A stretch of DNA of 64,000 bases from Polynucleobacter alcilacus (GCF_018881545.1 NZ_JACVQD010000001.1:462039-526038); one strand, 5' to 3'; positions 50,101 through 59,102 are shown, counted from the first letter of the stretch. The notes: generated by a model from the letters alone, not told the origin. Translations and numbers: made by a program.

Positions 50101-50253
50101 TGCTTGGATGGTTAATGGTGCAACCCCTGGATAGGGCTGAATGGGTAGCTTGCTGAGGCTGAACATACCCAAGCCCAGCAATGCGATTGAAGCAAAGATG
50201 ACTAATATGCGCTTTTCGATAACTCCCCGAATGAAGGAGGTAAAAATACTCAA
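47176..50253 (-). CDS. CzcA/CusA-family heavy-metal RND efflux pump
   Basis: Inner-membrane proton-driven RND transporter, 1025 residues, 12 helices with two large periplasmic loops. TM4 has 'AIDFGVIVDSAVILTENV' with Asp395, Asp401 and Glu408, the proton-relay trio of CzcA. The N-terminal 'PYPGVAPLTIQAISQWPGRSTTEVEQQVTIPVE' is typical of the heavy-metal branch. The metal cannot be assigned. The start is TTG at 50253, with AGGAGG 6 nt before it, directly after the adaptor's TAA; no other start would preserve TM1. Confidence 0.92.
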   Translation of the reverse strand: MSIFTSFIRGVIEKRILVIFASIALLGLGMFSLSKLPIQPYPGVAPLTIQAISQWPGRSTTEVEQQVTIPVENALAGIPGLQAFRSVSLFGLSVVTLKFNDTTDPFKARQVFISNLGNVAFPPGVTSSISPDSDATGEIMRYEVRSDYASSTQLKTLQNYEIYKELKQTPGVADVSSFGGKVRQYQVIVSPESLQAKGVSVNQLILALTNANSNTGGGLLPSGEQQFVVRGVGLLKNIDDIKQVVITINNGVPIRIGDVARVEIGNAPRLGMFQFNENPDSVEGIVYLRRGENATEVLARVRTTIDNINRHVLPPGIEVKPFYDRQVLLDITIGTVKHTLFFGISLVLAVLFFFLGNIRAAAVVAAVIPLALCVSFIQMHIWSVPANLISLGAIDFGVIVDSAVILTENVMRHLEEGGKRLNQSIIMATSEVQRAMIYSTGIIIVAYSPLFFMGGVEGIIFKPMAFTMGFALIAAMVLSLTFLPAMISLVFGENLQHKPPSFITKILAGYKPLLRGWMDRPFTVFAAAVFVLGLTLLSMTRLGTAFLPTLEENNIWLRVTLPNTVDLDYSVKVANQLRETFLKQPEIDKVAAQIGRPDDGTDSTGVFNQEYGLYLKSPENMPAGTSKKDLITHLETELNKIPGITYSFSQYIQDNVNEALSGVKGENSVKIYGTDLEVLDQKAHEVINQLKLVRGVADEGILKELGQPTLNIQIDRDRAARYGINMNDIQTVVANAIGGAAVTNLLEDEKTFGIAIRLNEGSRNDVSDIGHLLVDSPDGTKIPLSMVATVQLTDGPFFIYREAGKRYIAIKFSVRDRDLGSAVEDAQFLVEKNITLPPNYSISWDGQFNQMKQAQKKLMFIVPLALLGIFLLLVSAFGNFRDAFIVMLNVPFAAIGGVVALHLAGETLSISAFFGFLSLFGIAIQDGVILISFINKTAATEHGQMKDVMVEGASLRVRPVLMTAALSGLGLLPAALSHSIGSEAQRPLALVIVGGMVTTTILTLLVLPVIYGWFRARALTPASNV

Positions 50254-51525
50254 TTAGTCCTCCTGTTTAGCGAAGCGATCATTTAACAAAACAGCGCCTT
50301 CAGCCAATACTTGCCAGCCCTGCTCTACACCCTCAGTAATGGCAAAGCTCTTGCTATTGAGGTCATAACCTTTAACAGGCACACGGCGATACGTTTCAGG
50401 ACCAATCTTAATAATGGCGTAACGGTTCTCGCGCACCCGCACAATCGCGGATTGCGGCACCACTACCGCATCAGCAGTGCCCGTATTCAGTAAACCATAG
50501 GCATACATATCAGGACGCAATAAGTCATCTGTGTTTTCTACATCAGCACGAATCAACAAGGCGCGCGTCTGTGGATCAATCGTGGGTGCGATGTAATTCG
50601 CATAGGCAATAAATTCTTTATCAGGATAGGCTTCAAGCCGTAAGGTCATTTTCTGACCCTGCTTGATCATGCGAAAATCTTGTTCAAACACGTTACCCAA
50701 AAACCAAAGATGCTTCGGGTCAGCCAAAGTGGTAATGACATCACCTGAGTTCACAGCAGCACCAGGCTCAACATTGCGCTTGACTACAACGCCTTTGATC
50801 GGTGAGCGCATGATCAAATTACTCGAAGTCTTACCCGTGGTTTCGATACTCTTGATATCGCCTTCACCGGCGCCCAAATTTCTCATACGGCTTGCAGCCG
50901 CTTGTTGAGTAATGCGGGCATCACCCAGTAAATCACTCATCGTTTTGCTGCCCTCCAAAATCTTAGCGGTCTTGGAGGAAAGCAAATACTCTTGCTGTGC
51001 CGATAAAAACTCTGGGCTGTAGAGTTCAACTACTGGAGAACCCATCTCTACTTGAGCACCATCAAAAGCATAAATGCGCTCTACTCTGCCGGGAGCACGA
51101 ACAGAAAGAACCTTCGATCTTTCTGCGTTAAATGCCAAACGTCCCGGTACTTTAATATTGACTGGTACTTGGACTTTTTCAGCTACCTGAAATACATAAA
51201 TCTCCGGATTCAATTGAACGCCAGGAAGTTTTAACTCTAAGACGCCACTCTTCTCTACTTTGAGTGCTTTATCTGAAGTAGTAGTCTTTACTGTACGGTC
51301 AACGTTAGTAATGCGGCCTACTACGATCCCTAGCGACAGGATTGCAAAAGCAAAGGCTGCCAAGCGCAAACGGTATCGATTAATCGCAGAAAGGTTCCAA
51401 TACAAGCCCACCAAACCGGCAGCGGCAATCTTTGCATGATGTGCGCCGTGATCGGCACCCTTTTGCAAAATGGGTTTTGCCTTTTCAGATAATTGCTTGA
51501 GAAACGAAAGAATTTTGTCGATCAA
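50254..51525 (-). CDS. RND efflux periplasmic adaptor (membrane fusion protein)
   Basis: 423-residue adaptor: an unusual about 45-residue cytoplasmic, His-containing N-terminus ('KGADHGAHHAKIAA'), an anchor helix ('LRLAAFAFAILSLGIVVGRI'), then barrel-sandwich ('VLSVRAPGRVERIYAFDGAQVEMGSPVVELYSPEFLSAQQEYL'), hairpin and beta-barrel domains. Resembles CusB/CzcB adaptors. The start is TTG at 51525 with AAGGAG 5 nt upstream; no ATG occurs for well over 100 codons. Co-transcribed with the tolC and RND genes. Confidence 0.9.
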   Translation of the reverse strand: MIDKILSFLKQLSEKAKPILQKGADHGAHHAKIAAAGLVGLYWNLSAINRYRLRLAAFAFAILSLGIVVGRITNVDRTVKTTTSDKALKVEKSGVLELKLPGVQLNPEIYVFQVAEKVQVPVNIKVPGRLAFNAERSKVLSVRAPGRVERIYAFDGAQVEMGSPVVELYSPEFLSAQQEYLLSSKTAKILEGSKTMSDLLGDARITQQAAASRMRNLGAGEGDIKSIETTGKTSSNLIMRSPIKGVVVKRNVEPGAAVNSGDVITTLADPKHLWFLGNVFEQDFRMIKQGQKMTLRLEAYPDKEFIAYANYIAPTIDPQTRALLIRADVENTDDLLRPDMYAYGLLNTGTADAVVVPQSAIVRVRENRYAIIKIGPETYRRVPVKGYDLNSKSFAITEGVEQGWQVLAEGAVLLNDRFAKQED

Positions 51526-51534
51526 AACTACTCC

Positions 51535-53052
51535 TTAAAAAGGCTCTTTGCCCGCTGAAACCATTAATATTGCTTGTGCTTGCAATAGATTACTCTCTGC
51601 CTGCGCCAATGCAATCTCCAATGTACGCAATTGGGTTTGGGCAATCAATAAATCATTAAATCCTTGACCATTATTCGAGTACTGCGTCAGGCCTACCCTA
51701 TAGGCGGCATCCGCCTGCGGTACCTGGCGCTCCCGCAAAAATTGGGTTTGGTTCTTGGCCAGCTCATAGGCAGCATACGCAGCATTGACGGCGAGCACGA
51801 TTTGCTGGCGATTCGAAATATTACCCGCCTCGGCAGCCGCTTGATTGCGCTGGGCCTGCTCTACCCCATATTTTTCTTTGGTAAAGAAATATAGCGGAAT
51901 AATGAGATCAAATTCCAGCTGATAAAACATCGTGCCGTTATTTGCAGAAAATGGTCCACGCGGAGTAAAGGAAGATCCAATGACTTGGAAATCCGGTAAA
52001 TAGGCTTTCTTGGCTAGGTCCACGCCTTTACGTGCAGCATCCAATTGTAAAGTCGTGCTCTTCAAAGAGGGATGACTCGTTTCTGCGTAATCTTCTAATT
52101 CAATCAGGGAAGGTGTACCAGCTAAAGCACGCCGCACATCGGCGCGAAGTATGAGTTTTTCACGCGAGTGTCGACCAACCAAGGTATTGATGCTATTAAT
52201 CGCAACTTGTAGCTGACGTTCCACATTAAATTGGTCTGCTTGTGCTGAACTTTGCGCGACCTGCGCATTCAGAAATTCAACATACGCTGCAGCGTTATTG
52301 GAGTAACGGGCTTTAGCCACGTTCTTAATCATTTCCAAGCGCACAACGGATTCTTTTAGTACTTGTAACTGCTTCTGAGCAGCAAGAGCACCGTAGTACA
52401 AAGTCGATAGTTGAGCACCCAATTGCAAATACGTTGATTCCGCACTAGCAAACAGTGCTTCGGCATTGGTATTGGCAATCTCCGATGCCAAACTCTTTTT
52501 ACCTGGGAACTGGAACGGCTGAGCAAAGGTAATGCCGTTATTTTGGCTAATACCCTGAGGGTATTGCGTTGTTGGTGCATTTGCCCCACCCAAAGCAAAT
52601 GGAGCACCCGCTGGCATACCAGACCAGATGAGACCAACTTGTGGATTGGCAGGCGCATTAATTTGCGGCACGGTTGCTTTGGCAGCGAGATAGGATTCGC
52701 GTAAGGAGGACAACTGCGGATTGTTCAACCTCAACTCATTCCAGAGTTGGCGCAAATCCATCTCAGAAGGACCTGACGGCGTACCCTTGGTATAAATCAT
52801 GGGGGTATTTTTTTGGGTTACAGGCGCAAAGAGCTCAGCCGCTTTAGAACTTTTATCTTGGGAATTGAGTTGCGAGCCAATCGATGGTGGCGCAGATAAT
52901 GCAGAATCCCCTGACTGAACAGTCACACTAGCGGGCACTTTATCTGTAGATGTTTGGGCAAATACTGAAATAGCAAAAGTCATCATTGCAAATGGCGCAA
53001 TGCTTTTGAATAGGCTTGATGCGCTAGTTTTACGTATGCCGAAATTCAACAA
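51535..53052 (-). CDS. TolC-family outer membrane efflux protein (CzcC/CusC-like)
   Basis: 505-residue outer-membrane channel with a signal peptide ending 'MMTFAISVFAQ', a Ser/Lys-rich linker and two OEP repeats ('LRLNNPQLSSLRESYLAAKATVPQINAPANPQVG', 'LAQAESNLLQAQAIL'). The start is a TTG pair at 53052/53049 (TTGTTG) after AAAGG; the only downstream ATGs cut the signal peptide. First gene of the tripartite operon. A TATAAT on the minus strand (53146-53151) is a plausible -10 about 95 bp upstream. Confidence 0.88.
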   Translation of the reverse strand: MLNFGIRKTSASSLFKSIAPFAMMTFAISVFAQTSTDKVPASVTVQSGDSALSAPPSIGSQLNSQDKSSKAAELFAPVTQKNTPMIYTKGTPSGPSEMDLRQLWNELRLNNPQLSSLRESYLAAKATVPQINAPANPQVGLIWSGMPAGAPFALGGANAPTTQYPQGISQNNGITFAQPFQFPGKKSLASEIANTNAEALFASAESTYLQLGAQLSTLYYGALAAQKQLQVLKESVVRLEMIKNVAKARYSNNAAAYVEFLNAQVAQSSAQADQFNVERQLQVAINSINTLVGRHSREKLILRADVRRALAGTPSLIELEDYAETSHPSLKSTTLQLDAARKGVDLAKKAYLPDFQVIGSSFTPRGPFSANNGTMFYQLEFDLIIPLYFFTKEKYGVEQAQRNQAAAEAGNISNRQQIVLAVNAAYAAYELAKNQTQFLRERQVPQADAAYRVGLTQYSNNGQGFNDLLIAQTQLRTLEIALAQAESNLLQAQAILMVSAGKEPF

Positions 53053-53238
53053 ATGCGGCTGCCTTTAAATCAATCAAAATACTGTTTTTACAGCCCCTGA
53101 TGCAGAAATACCGTCAGTTCATGACCGCTACAGGGGGTTTTAGGGATTATAGGTTACAAAAGTGAAAAGGCGAATAATTAACAAACCCTATCTTATTGAT
53201 TCTAAAAATAATAATGAACCTTCACCGCAGTCAATACT

Positions 53239-54654
53239 CTAAAACTCAGCATGAATCCTGAAAGACAAGATATTTACCGGACCGCGGGCTGAGTTGTAGG
53301 CCGGATTACTGATGTGCTGAAAGTTCAAACCTGCAAGGATATTGTGGACTACCAAGGCGTTGTAATAGACCTCGCCAATCCGCTCTGGACGATAAGAAAT
53401 TGTCTGGCTAGGACTAGCATAGTCACCAATAAAGTAAGACACACCACCTGCTTGCAGATAACCCCTTCTGTAACTGGAGAGGCCGTTTTGCATCATCGAG
53501 ACACCAATAGTGTCGCTGGGGCGACTCCAACTTGTGCCATTAAAGCCCATACCAACAGAAACGGAGTTATCCGCTTCTGTAAAAGACATGGTTTCAGTAT
53601 GGCCATCGGATGTAAAGGCGCGTCCATAGATACCTAAGTCCTTAGTTAAGGCCTGTTCGCCATTGATACCAATACCCGTTTTGTATTGATAGTTAGTGCG
53701 TACATTGTTAATCGCTTGAGTGCCTTGGGCGTTATTCGCAATGACATAATTGGTTGCATCCGAAAAACGCGCCAAGATCATTCTGTTGCGATACGCCAGC
53801 ACACTAACCTTACCGGGGAGATCGCCGATATTGTGCTGGCGCTCCACTTCCACTTGGTCACCATAGGTATTAAAGATTTGCCAGCTGAGATCGCGGCCAT
53901 TCGGGTTCTTGGGTGCAAGCATGCGAGAGGCGCGCAAAACCCAATTATCCACATACCACTCACCTGCTAAGCCTGTACTGTAACCGCGGGCATCAGCAGC
54001 GTAGTCATAGGCTAGATAGGTCATATTGCCCCAGTTCATGAACTGAATACGCGGGTCCTTAGCGTAACGGCTGTCGTCAAAAATATCTAAAGTAGAAAAC
54101 TGACCGGCAGTAATCACCACGCGATTACTACTCACGGTTTGGGTAATTTGGTTGGCATCATTCTCAAGAACCACTTTGTCGCCTTCTTGATTGATGGTGT
54201 GACGCACAAATGCGCGCGCAGAATACAACTTGGCATTCAATCCACTTGCCTTAGTTGCCTCGCCGTTACTAAAGCCACCTAGACCCAGTAATCCAGAAAA
54301 TGGAACGCCTGAGACTACTTCAGGATTGAAGTACACATCCGTGTTTGGTGCTAAGCGTGCACCGAAAAATAAAGTACCCGACCAGGTGTAGCTCATTGCC
54401 TTCTCAGCCGACAAACTGTTCTGGCCAGAATAAGATGAGGTGAAATTGTTATAGCGCTGATTGATATAGGTGGTTTGACCGTGCACGTTTACCGGCAGAC
54501 CAAAAATATCACCTTCAGTTGGCAGCCAGGAAATATCGTCAGCAAAACTGGCAATTTGATCAGCGCCTGACCCCGCCCTCTGCGCAAATGCAGAAGTGCC
54601 CAACATAGTATAAAAAATGCTCAACAGGAGAAAAAGATAAATCTTGCGGGTCAT
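53239..54654 (-). CDS. OprB-type carbohydrate porin
   Basis: Outer-membrane beta-barrel, 471 residues. Signal peptide ends 'GTSAFA-QRAG', and the final residue is Phe, the Bam recognition end. The diagnostic OprB segment is present: 'GQFSTLDIFDDSRYAKDPRIQFMNWG' followed by 'YDYAADARGYSTGLAGEWYVDNWVLRASRM'. OprB proteins let sugars or other small organic solutes cross the outer membrane. Lies between the efflux operon and the secreted hydrolase gene, with 191 bp of non-coding DNA upstream. Confidence 0.85.
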   Translation of the reverse strand: MTRKIYLFLLLSIFYTMLGTSAFAQRAGSGADQIASFADDISWLPTEGDIFGLPVNVHGQTTYINQRYNNFTSSYSGQNSLSAEKAMSYTWSGTLFFGARLAPNTDVYFNPEVVSGVPFSGLLGLGGFSNGEATKASGLNAKLYSARAFVRHTINQEGDKVVLENDANQITQTVSSNRVVITAGQFSTLDIFDDSRYAKDPRIQFMNWGNMTYLAYDYAADARGYSTGLAGEWYVDNWVLRASRMLAPKNPNGRDLSWQIFNTYGDQVEVERQHNIGDLPGKVSVLAYRNRMILARFSDATNYVIANNAQGTQAINNVRTNYQYKTGIGINGEQALTKDLGIYGRAFTSDGHTETMSFTEADNSVSVGMGFNGTSWSRPSDTIGVSMMQNGLSSYRRGYLQAGGVSYFIGDYASPSQTISYRPERIGEVYYNALVVHNILAGLNFQHISNPAYNSARGPVNILSFRIHAEF

Positions 54655-54845
54655 TCACAACTTCTAATTGGGATGCCAATGCAATCAAAGCAAAAGCAAC
54701 ATGCCGATAGGAAAAACAAGGCAAGCATGGCTTGGGATTGAAGACCAAGGATGCTGCAGGCCAAATTATCCCCAAAAAGAGATAATTTACCTAGTTTTTA
54801 TGTCTCGGGCATGACAAAAGACCGATCCCTCGCCAGAAATGCGCC

Positions 54846-55829
54846 TCAGTCTTTTAGACCCAAGAGTTTTGCTGGGTTCTTTTTCATCATCTTGTCAACG
54901 TCTGCTTGTGATACACCCGCCGCTTTGACCGCTGCAATTTCATTCTCAACGCCATCGGGTGGCGTCATCATGCCCTGTTGACCCAGGTCGGTTGAGAGTA
55001 CTAAATGGTCTGCGCCAATTTCATTCACCGCTTTAGCAACCATGGTTGCGTCCACTTTTTCCCAATGCGTCATCCATTTGTACTGTGCTGTAGGACCCGT
55101 CATAAATTGTAAGTAGCAAATTTCAATATAAGCACCCATCGCAGCAACTTGCTTGGCCTGCTCCCAAGATAGGCCAGGAATATTCGTTAAGCCATGGGTA
55201 ATTAAGATATTTTTGACACCCAATTCCTTGGCGCGCTTGACTACTGTCACAACTTCCTCAGCCGAGATGTGACCGGTAGCCAGAATTAAATCTTCACGGG
55301 CAATGATTTTTAATACCTCTTCAAGTTCTGGTGTGACTTGGCCATTGGTCGCAACCACAATGCCAGATTGGTTCTTATCAACCAGAGTCTTGACATGCTT
55401 ATCAGAGTCAAAGGTTGGCAACCAAACCACTTTGCCGCGACCGCCAGACATACGGTGCATCCACTCTACCGCTGAAGGATTGACCCCACCAACCGATTTG
55501 TTCAGAACAATGCCGCCCCACACTTCAATTCCTGGGACTTGTTGCATGACCAAGGCTGCACGATCATTCGTGGTCACTACGTGGTTTTTAATGACGATAC
55601 CGCGCATCCCTTTGCGACGAGCAATAGTGGCTAATTCATAATCGGTTAAGGATCTACCAAAAACATCTGGATCGGGGTGCACGTGCATATCAATCACCCC
55701 TGCTGCAGGACTTACTTTGGGTGGTGGTGGCGGAAAGCCTACTTGAGCTTGGGCAACATTAGAAACCAATATCAAACCAGCACTCATTAAGCTTGCTACC
55801 AAGATATTGGTGGACTGAAATTTACGCAT
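54846..55829 (-). CDS. secreted amidohydrolase-like protein (DUF6282 type)
   Basis: 327 residues: signal peptide 'MRKFQSTNILVASLMSAGLILVSNVAQAQ', then a TIM-barrel metallohydrolase pattern with 'IDMHVHPDPDVFGRSL' (HxH metal site), 'IVIKNHVVTT' (bridging Lys and His), 'LATGHISAEE', 'ILITHGL' and 'LVLSTDLGQQGM' (catalytic Asp). All metal ligands are present, so an active enzyme is likely. Substrate unknown; the family is usually found in catabolic clusters. GGGAG precedes the ATG. Confidence 0.82.
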   Translation of the reverse strand: MRKFQSTNILVASLMSAGLILVSNVAQAQVGFPPPPPKVSPAAGVIDMHVHPDPDVFGRSLTDYELATIARRKGMRGIVIKNHVVTTNDRAALVMQQVPGIEVWGGIVLNKSVGGVNPSAVEWMHRMSGGRGKVVWLPTFDSDKHVKTLVDKNQSGIVVATNGQVTPELEEVLKIIAREDLILATGHISAEEVVTVVKRAKELGVKNILITHGLTNIPGLSWEQAKQVAAMGAYIEICYLQFMTGPTAQYKWMTHWEKVDATMVAKAVNEIGADHLVLSTDLGQQGMMTPPDGVENEIAAVKAAGVSQADVDKMMKKNPAKLLGLKD

Positions 55830-55962
55830 GACCCATCTCCCTTATTAAGCTACTTTCTTGTAATAAATCGACTCTAATGCAACTATTACGGTACGTATTT
55901 AAGTACTTCCCCTAAGCTGAGGGTAATAGGCTGAACGCGGGTTTTAAGCTAAGGACTAGCTA

Positions 55963-56577
55963 TTAGCGTCGATCCATTAAAGCTCTTGCCAAGGTGCCCG
56001 CATCGACATACTCCAACTCCCCGCCTACGGGGATGCCACGTGCAATCCGCGTGACTTTGATGCCTTTGGCTTTAAGTACTTCACCAATGTAATGGGCAGT
56101 AGCTTCACCTTCACTGGTGAAGTTGGTGGCTAACACCACTTCCCGAATAGATACCCCGGTATCCGGATTTTCAATACGGGTTAGTAAGCGATCAAAATGA
56201 ATTTCATTGGGACCCATACCATCGAGTGGTGAGAGACGCCCCATCAATACAAAGTAATTGCCTTTGAAACTTAAAGTCTGCTCCACCATCACTTGATCTG
56301 CAGGCGTTTCCACAATACACAGCAAGGATGGATCACGACGATCATCGGAACAGGTGATACAGATTTGGGTTTCAGAGAAGGTATTACAACGCGCGCAGTG
56401 CCCAACCGTTTCTACCGCTTCACCTAATGACTGCGCCAGTACTGCAGCGCCATTACGATCATGTTGCAAAAGATAAAAGGCCATGCGCTGCGCAGACTTG
56501 GGGCCTACTCCTGGTAGCACACGCAAAGCCTCGATCAAACGACCGAGTGCATCAACAGGTGCTTCTATGCGTGCCAT
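55963..56577 (-). CDS. recR: recombination mediator RecR
   Basis: RecFOR pathway protein, 204 residues: helix-hairpin-helix '[20 protein letters not shown]', Cys4 zinc finger '[16 protein letters not shown]' and Toprim '[16 protein letters not shown]'. Part of the conserved dnaX-ybaB-recR group. Confidence 0.97.
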   Translation of the reverse strand: MARIEAPVDALGRLIEALRVLPGVGPKSAQRMAFYLLQHDRNGAAVLAQSLGEAVETVGHCARCNTFSETQICITCSDDRRDPSLLCIVETPADQVMVEQTLSFKGNYFVLMGRLSPLDGMGPNEIHFDRLLTRIENPDTGVSIREVVLATNFTSEGEATAHYIGEVLKAKGIKVTRIARGIPVGGELEYVDAGTLARALMDRR

Positions 56578-56598
56578 GAATGAATTAAATCAATTAGT

Positions 56599-56922
56599 TT
56601 AGAAAGGCAGCTTAAAGCCAGGGGGCATTGGCATACCAGCAGTAGCACCAGACATCATCTGTGCGCTTGCTGCTTCTACTTGTTTGAATGCTTCTGTATA
56701 GGCAGTAACGATCAAGTCTTCTAACATCTCGCGATCATCCATTGCACCTGGATCAATTTGCACCCGCTTGAGTTCGTATTTGCCAGAGATCGTTACTTTC
56801 ACTAAGCCACCAGCAGCTTGGCCAGTGACCTCTAACGCAGCCAATTGGTCTTGCGCTAATTTCATCTTCTCTTGCATCTGCTGAGCCTGTTTCATGAGAC
56901 CAGCAAGTCCACCTTTCATCAT
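56599..56922 (-). CDS. YbaB/EbfC nucleoid-associated protein
   Basis: 107-residue DNA-binding dimer: '[44 protein letters not shown]', '[19 protein letters not shown]' and a Met/Gly/Pro-rich tail. AAGGAAAAG precedes ATGATG. Between dnaX and recR. Confidence 0.95.
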   Translation of the reverse strand: MMKGGLAGLMKQAQQMQEKMKLAQDQLAALEVTGQAAGGLVKVTISGKYELKRVQIDPGAMDDREMLEDLIVTAYTEAFKQVEAASAQMMSGATAGMPMPPGFKLPF

Positions 56923-56986
56923 CGTTTCTTTTCCTTAAGGGCTATATAGAGTGAATTAAATATTTACGTATCTTTAAAGAGGCGCA

Positions 56987-58642
56987 TTACAAGGGTTTGA
57001 CTGAGCCGCCAACCACTTTGGCACCGAACTCTTTTTCTAACTGCTGAATAAATGGGTCAGCTGCAATCATTTGCTCCGCATTCATTCTTTTCTCTTGATG
57101 AATCTGGGCATCGACCTTAGCAACGGTCTTACCTTCCACTTCACCCTTTTCAATCAGGATCTTGACTGGCTTACCGAAGTGCGCAGTGAGTGCATCCGCC
57201 AAGCGAGCTATTGAAGCATCTGATGCTAACTGCGGCATTGGTGTGACGATCGTTGCTTTCACACCCGCTGCTGAATCTACCCAATCTTGTAACTCTGTCT
57301 GAAACGCTAACTGTTGCACCATTCCTTTGACCGGTATTTGGCGCATTAAGCTATGCCAATCGGGGCGTTCTGCTGAGTTGCCAACTGGTGTAGCTGCGGT
57401 GGCAGATGCCGGAGCAGAAGCAACGGGTTTGCTAGCTGTAGGTGCGGGTGCGGATTTAGCTGCAGGGGCAGATGCAGGGCGTACTGTATTTACTGGTGGC
57501 GATGATGAGGTTGGTGCAGTACTGCCTCCTCCACTGCCATTGCTTCCCGGACGAAATGCCAACATGCGCAGCAGCGTCATAGCAAAGCCAGTCTGCTCAT
57601 CGGGTGCGAGTGATAAATCGGGACGACTCGTGATAGTGATTTGGTAGAAGAGTTGGGCTTCTTCTTTAGTGAACTGGGTAGCTAGGCGACGAATCTCCCC
57701 TGCTTCTGGCCAATCTTCTAATACTGACTCTGGAACTACTTGTGCTGCTGCAATCTTTTGCAGAAGGCTAGAGAGATCTTGCAATGCTAATGAGAAAGAC
57801 ATACTGCGCTCACCCATTTCATTAGCAACCGCTAAGAGACTTGCGCCGTCTTTTGCAATCAAGTTATCCAAAATCCGAATGAGATAGGCATCATCTAAGG
57901 TACCAAGCATGCCGCGGACAGATTCTTCACTCACTTTGCCAGCGGCATAAGCAATGGCTTGGTCAGTCAGTGATAAAGCATCGCGCATCGAGCCTTGGGC
58001 TGCTTTAGCTAATACTCTTAAGGCATTGACTTCGTACTCCACCTTCTCTGCGGCGAGTACTTTTTCTAGATGCTCAACGATGAGGGGTACTGGCATTTGC
58101 TTGAGGTTGAACTGCAAGCAACGGGACAAAATGGTGACGGGGATCTTTTGGGGATCGGTGGTTGCCAGAATAAATTTGACGTGCTCTGGAGGTTCTTCCA
58201 AAGTTTTAAGCATGGCATTAAAGGCATGATTGGTGAGCATGTGCACCTCGTCAATCATGTAAACCTTGTACCGCGCATTGCTCGGTGCGTAAGCGGCTTT
58301 TTCTAGAAGAGCAGCAATATCGTCGACACCGCGATTACTGGCAGCATCCATCTCGATATAGTCCACAAAGCGACCAGCATCGATTTCCATACAAGCTGGG
58401 CATTTTCCGCAAGGCTCTGAAGTCATCTTGCCTTGCCCATCAGCTCCAGTGCAATTGAGGGCTTTGGCCATAATGCGGGCGATGGTGGTCTTACCTACTC
58501 CACGGGTGCCTGTAAAGAGCCAGGCATGATGCAAACGACCCTGATCCAAAGCATGGGTTAAAGCCTTAACCACATGGTCTTGACCGACTAATGCGGAGAA
58601 TGTTTTAGGGCGCCACGAACGGGCTAATGCCAATGCTGTCAT
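56987..58642 (-). CDS. dnaX: DNA polymerase III subunits gamma and tau
   Basis: Clamp-loader AAA+ subunit, 551 residues. Walker A 'GTRGVGKTTIARIMAKAL', zinc module with 'CGKCPACMEID', DEVH-type 'YMIDEVHMLTNHAFNAMLK', sensor 'ILATTDPQKIP' and 'LSRCLQFNLK'. An Ala/Pro/Ser-rich linker (about 385-425) precedes a shorter tau C-terminal domain. I saw no obvious slippery A-run frameshift site for a gamma form. Divergent from the SRP RNA. Confidence 0.96.
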   Translation of the reverse strand: MTALALARSWRPKTFSALVGQDHVVKALTHALDQGRLHHAWLFTGTRGVGKTTIARIMAKALNCTGADGQGKMTSEPCGKCPACMEIDAGRFVDYIEMDAASNRGVDDIAALLEKAAYAPSNARYKVYMIDEVHMLTNHAFNAMLKTLEEPPEHVKFILATTDPQKIPVTILSRCLQFNLKQMPVPLIVEHLEKVLAAEKVEYEVNALRVLAKAAQGSMRDALSLTDQAIAYAAGKVSEESVRGMLGTLDDAYLIRILDNLIAKDGASLLAVANEMGERSMSFSLALQDLSSLLQKIAAAQVVPESVLEDWPEAGEIRRLATQFTKEEAQLFYQITITSRPDLSLAPDEQTGFAMTLLRMLAFRPGSNGSGGGSTAPTSSSPPVNTVRPASAPAAKSAPAPTASKPVASAPASATAATPVGNSAERPDWHSLMRQIPVKGMVQQLAFQTELQDWVDSAAGVKATIVTPMPQLASDASIARLADALTAHFGKPVKILIEKGEVEGKTVAKVDAQIHQEKRMNAEQMIAADPFIQQLEKEFGAKVVGGSVKPL

Positions 58643-58673
58643 GTCTTACATTCTAACAAGCTAAAATGGAATT

Positions 58674-58771
58674 GGATGGGCCTCCCCGCATGGTGGGTTG
58701 GATAACCTGGTCAGGTCGGGAACGAAGCAGCCAAACCCAGTTTCTGCCAGTGCCGGGGGTTTGGCTCATCC
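58674..58771 (+). ncRNA. ffs: signal recognition particle 4.5S RNA
   Basis: About 98-nt hairpin RNA. The ends GGATGGGCC and GGCTCATCC pair. The universal domain IV is present: GGTCAGGTC, then the loop segment CGGGAACGAAGCAGCC, with GTGCCGGGGG on the return strand. A TAAAAT (58662-58667) can act as -10. Divergent from dnaX, as in most betaproteobacteria. A weak TTGTTGC/GCAACAA hairpin with a short T run follows near 58799-58830. Confidence 0.95.
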
Positions 58772-58840
58772 ACCCTTCCCCATCTTATGTCATTGCTATT
58801 GTTGCTTTATGGGCAACAACTGTAGCTTTTTAAGCAAGCT

Positions 58841-58972
58841 TTAGAAAATCTTCAGCATCCTTAGGATTCCCCAAATCATCCAAATAATTAGTAAAACGAG
58901 GACAGTTCTCGCGTCTAGCGCAATTCTGAATAGTTGCAGATGTTTATGGGAACACTCAATAGAAACTCGCAA
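58841..58972 (-). CDS. 43-residue membrane peptide with TTG start
   Basis: TTG at 58972 lies 6 nt after a perfect AAAGGAGG. The 43-residue product begins MRVSIECSHKHLQLFRIALD and ends in a hydrophobic helix 'TVLVLLIIWMIWGILRMLKIF'. No family recognised. The strength of the ribosome binding site in an otherwise empty gap (58772-59102) is the main argument. Confidence 0.45.
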   Translation of the reverse strand: MRVSIECSHKHLQLFRIALDARTVLVLLIIWMIWGILRMLKIF

Positions 58973-59102
58973 AGCTGACCTCCTTTATATATGCAAGAGA
59001 TCAGCGTAGAACGTTAGAAAGTTAAATAACAGGGATTAAGGATGATTTTGGTGTGAGAAAGAAGTGCACAATAGTCTCCATATAAAAACTAATAAAGAAC
59101 TT

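Noticed and set aside
56987..58642. Programmed frameshift for the gamma form in dnaX
   Set aside because: No A-AAA-AAG-type slippery heptamer with a downstream hairpin was seen at the expected position.
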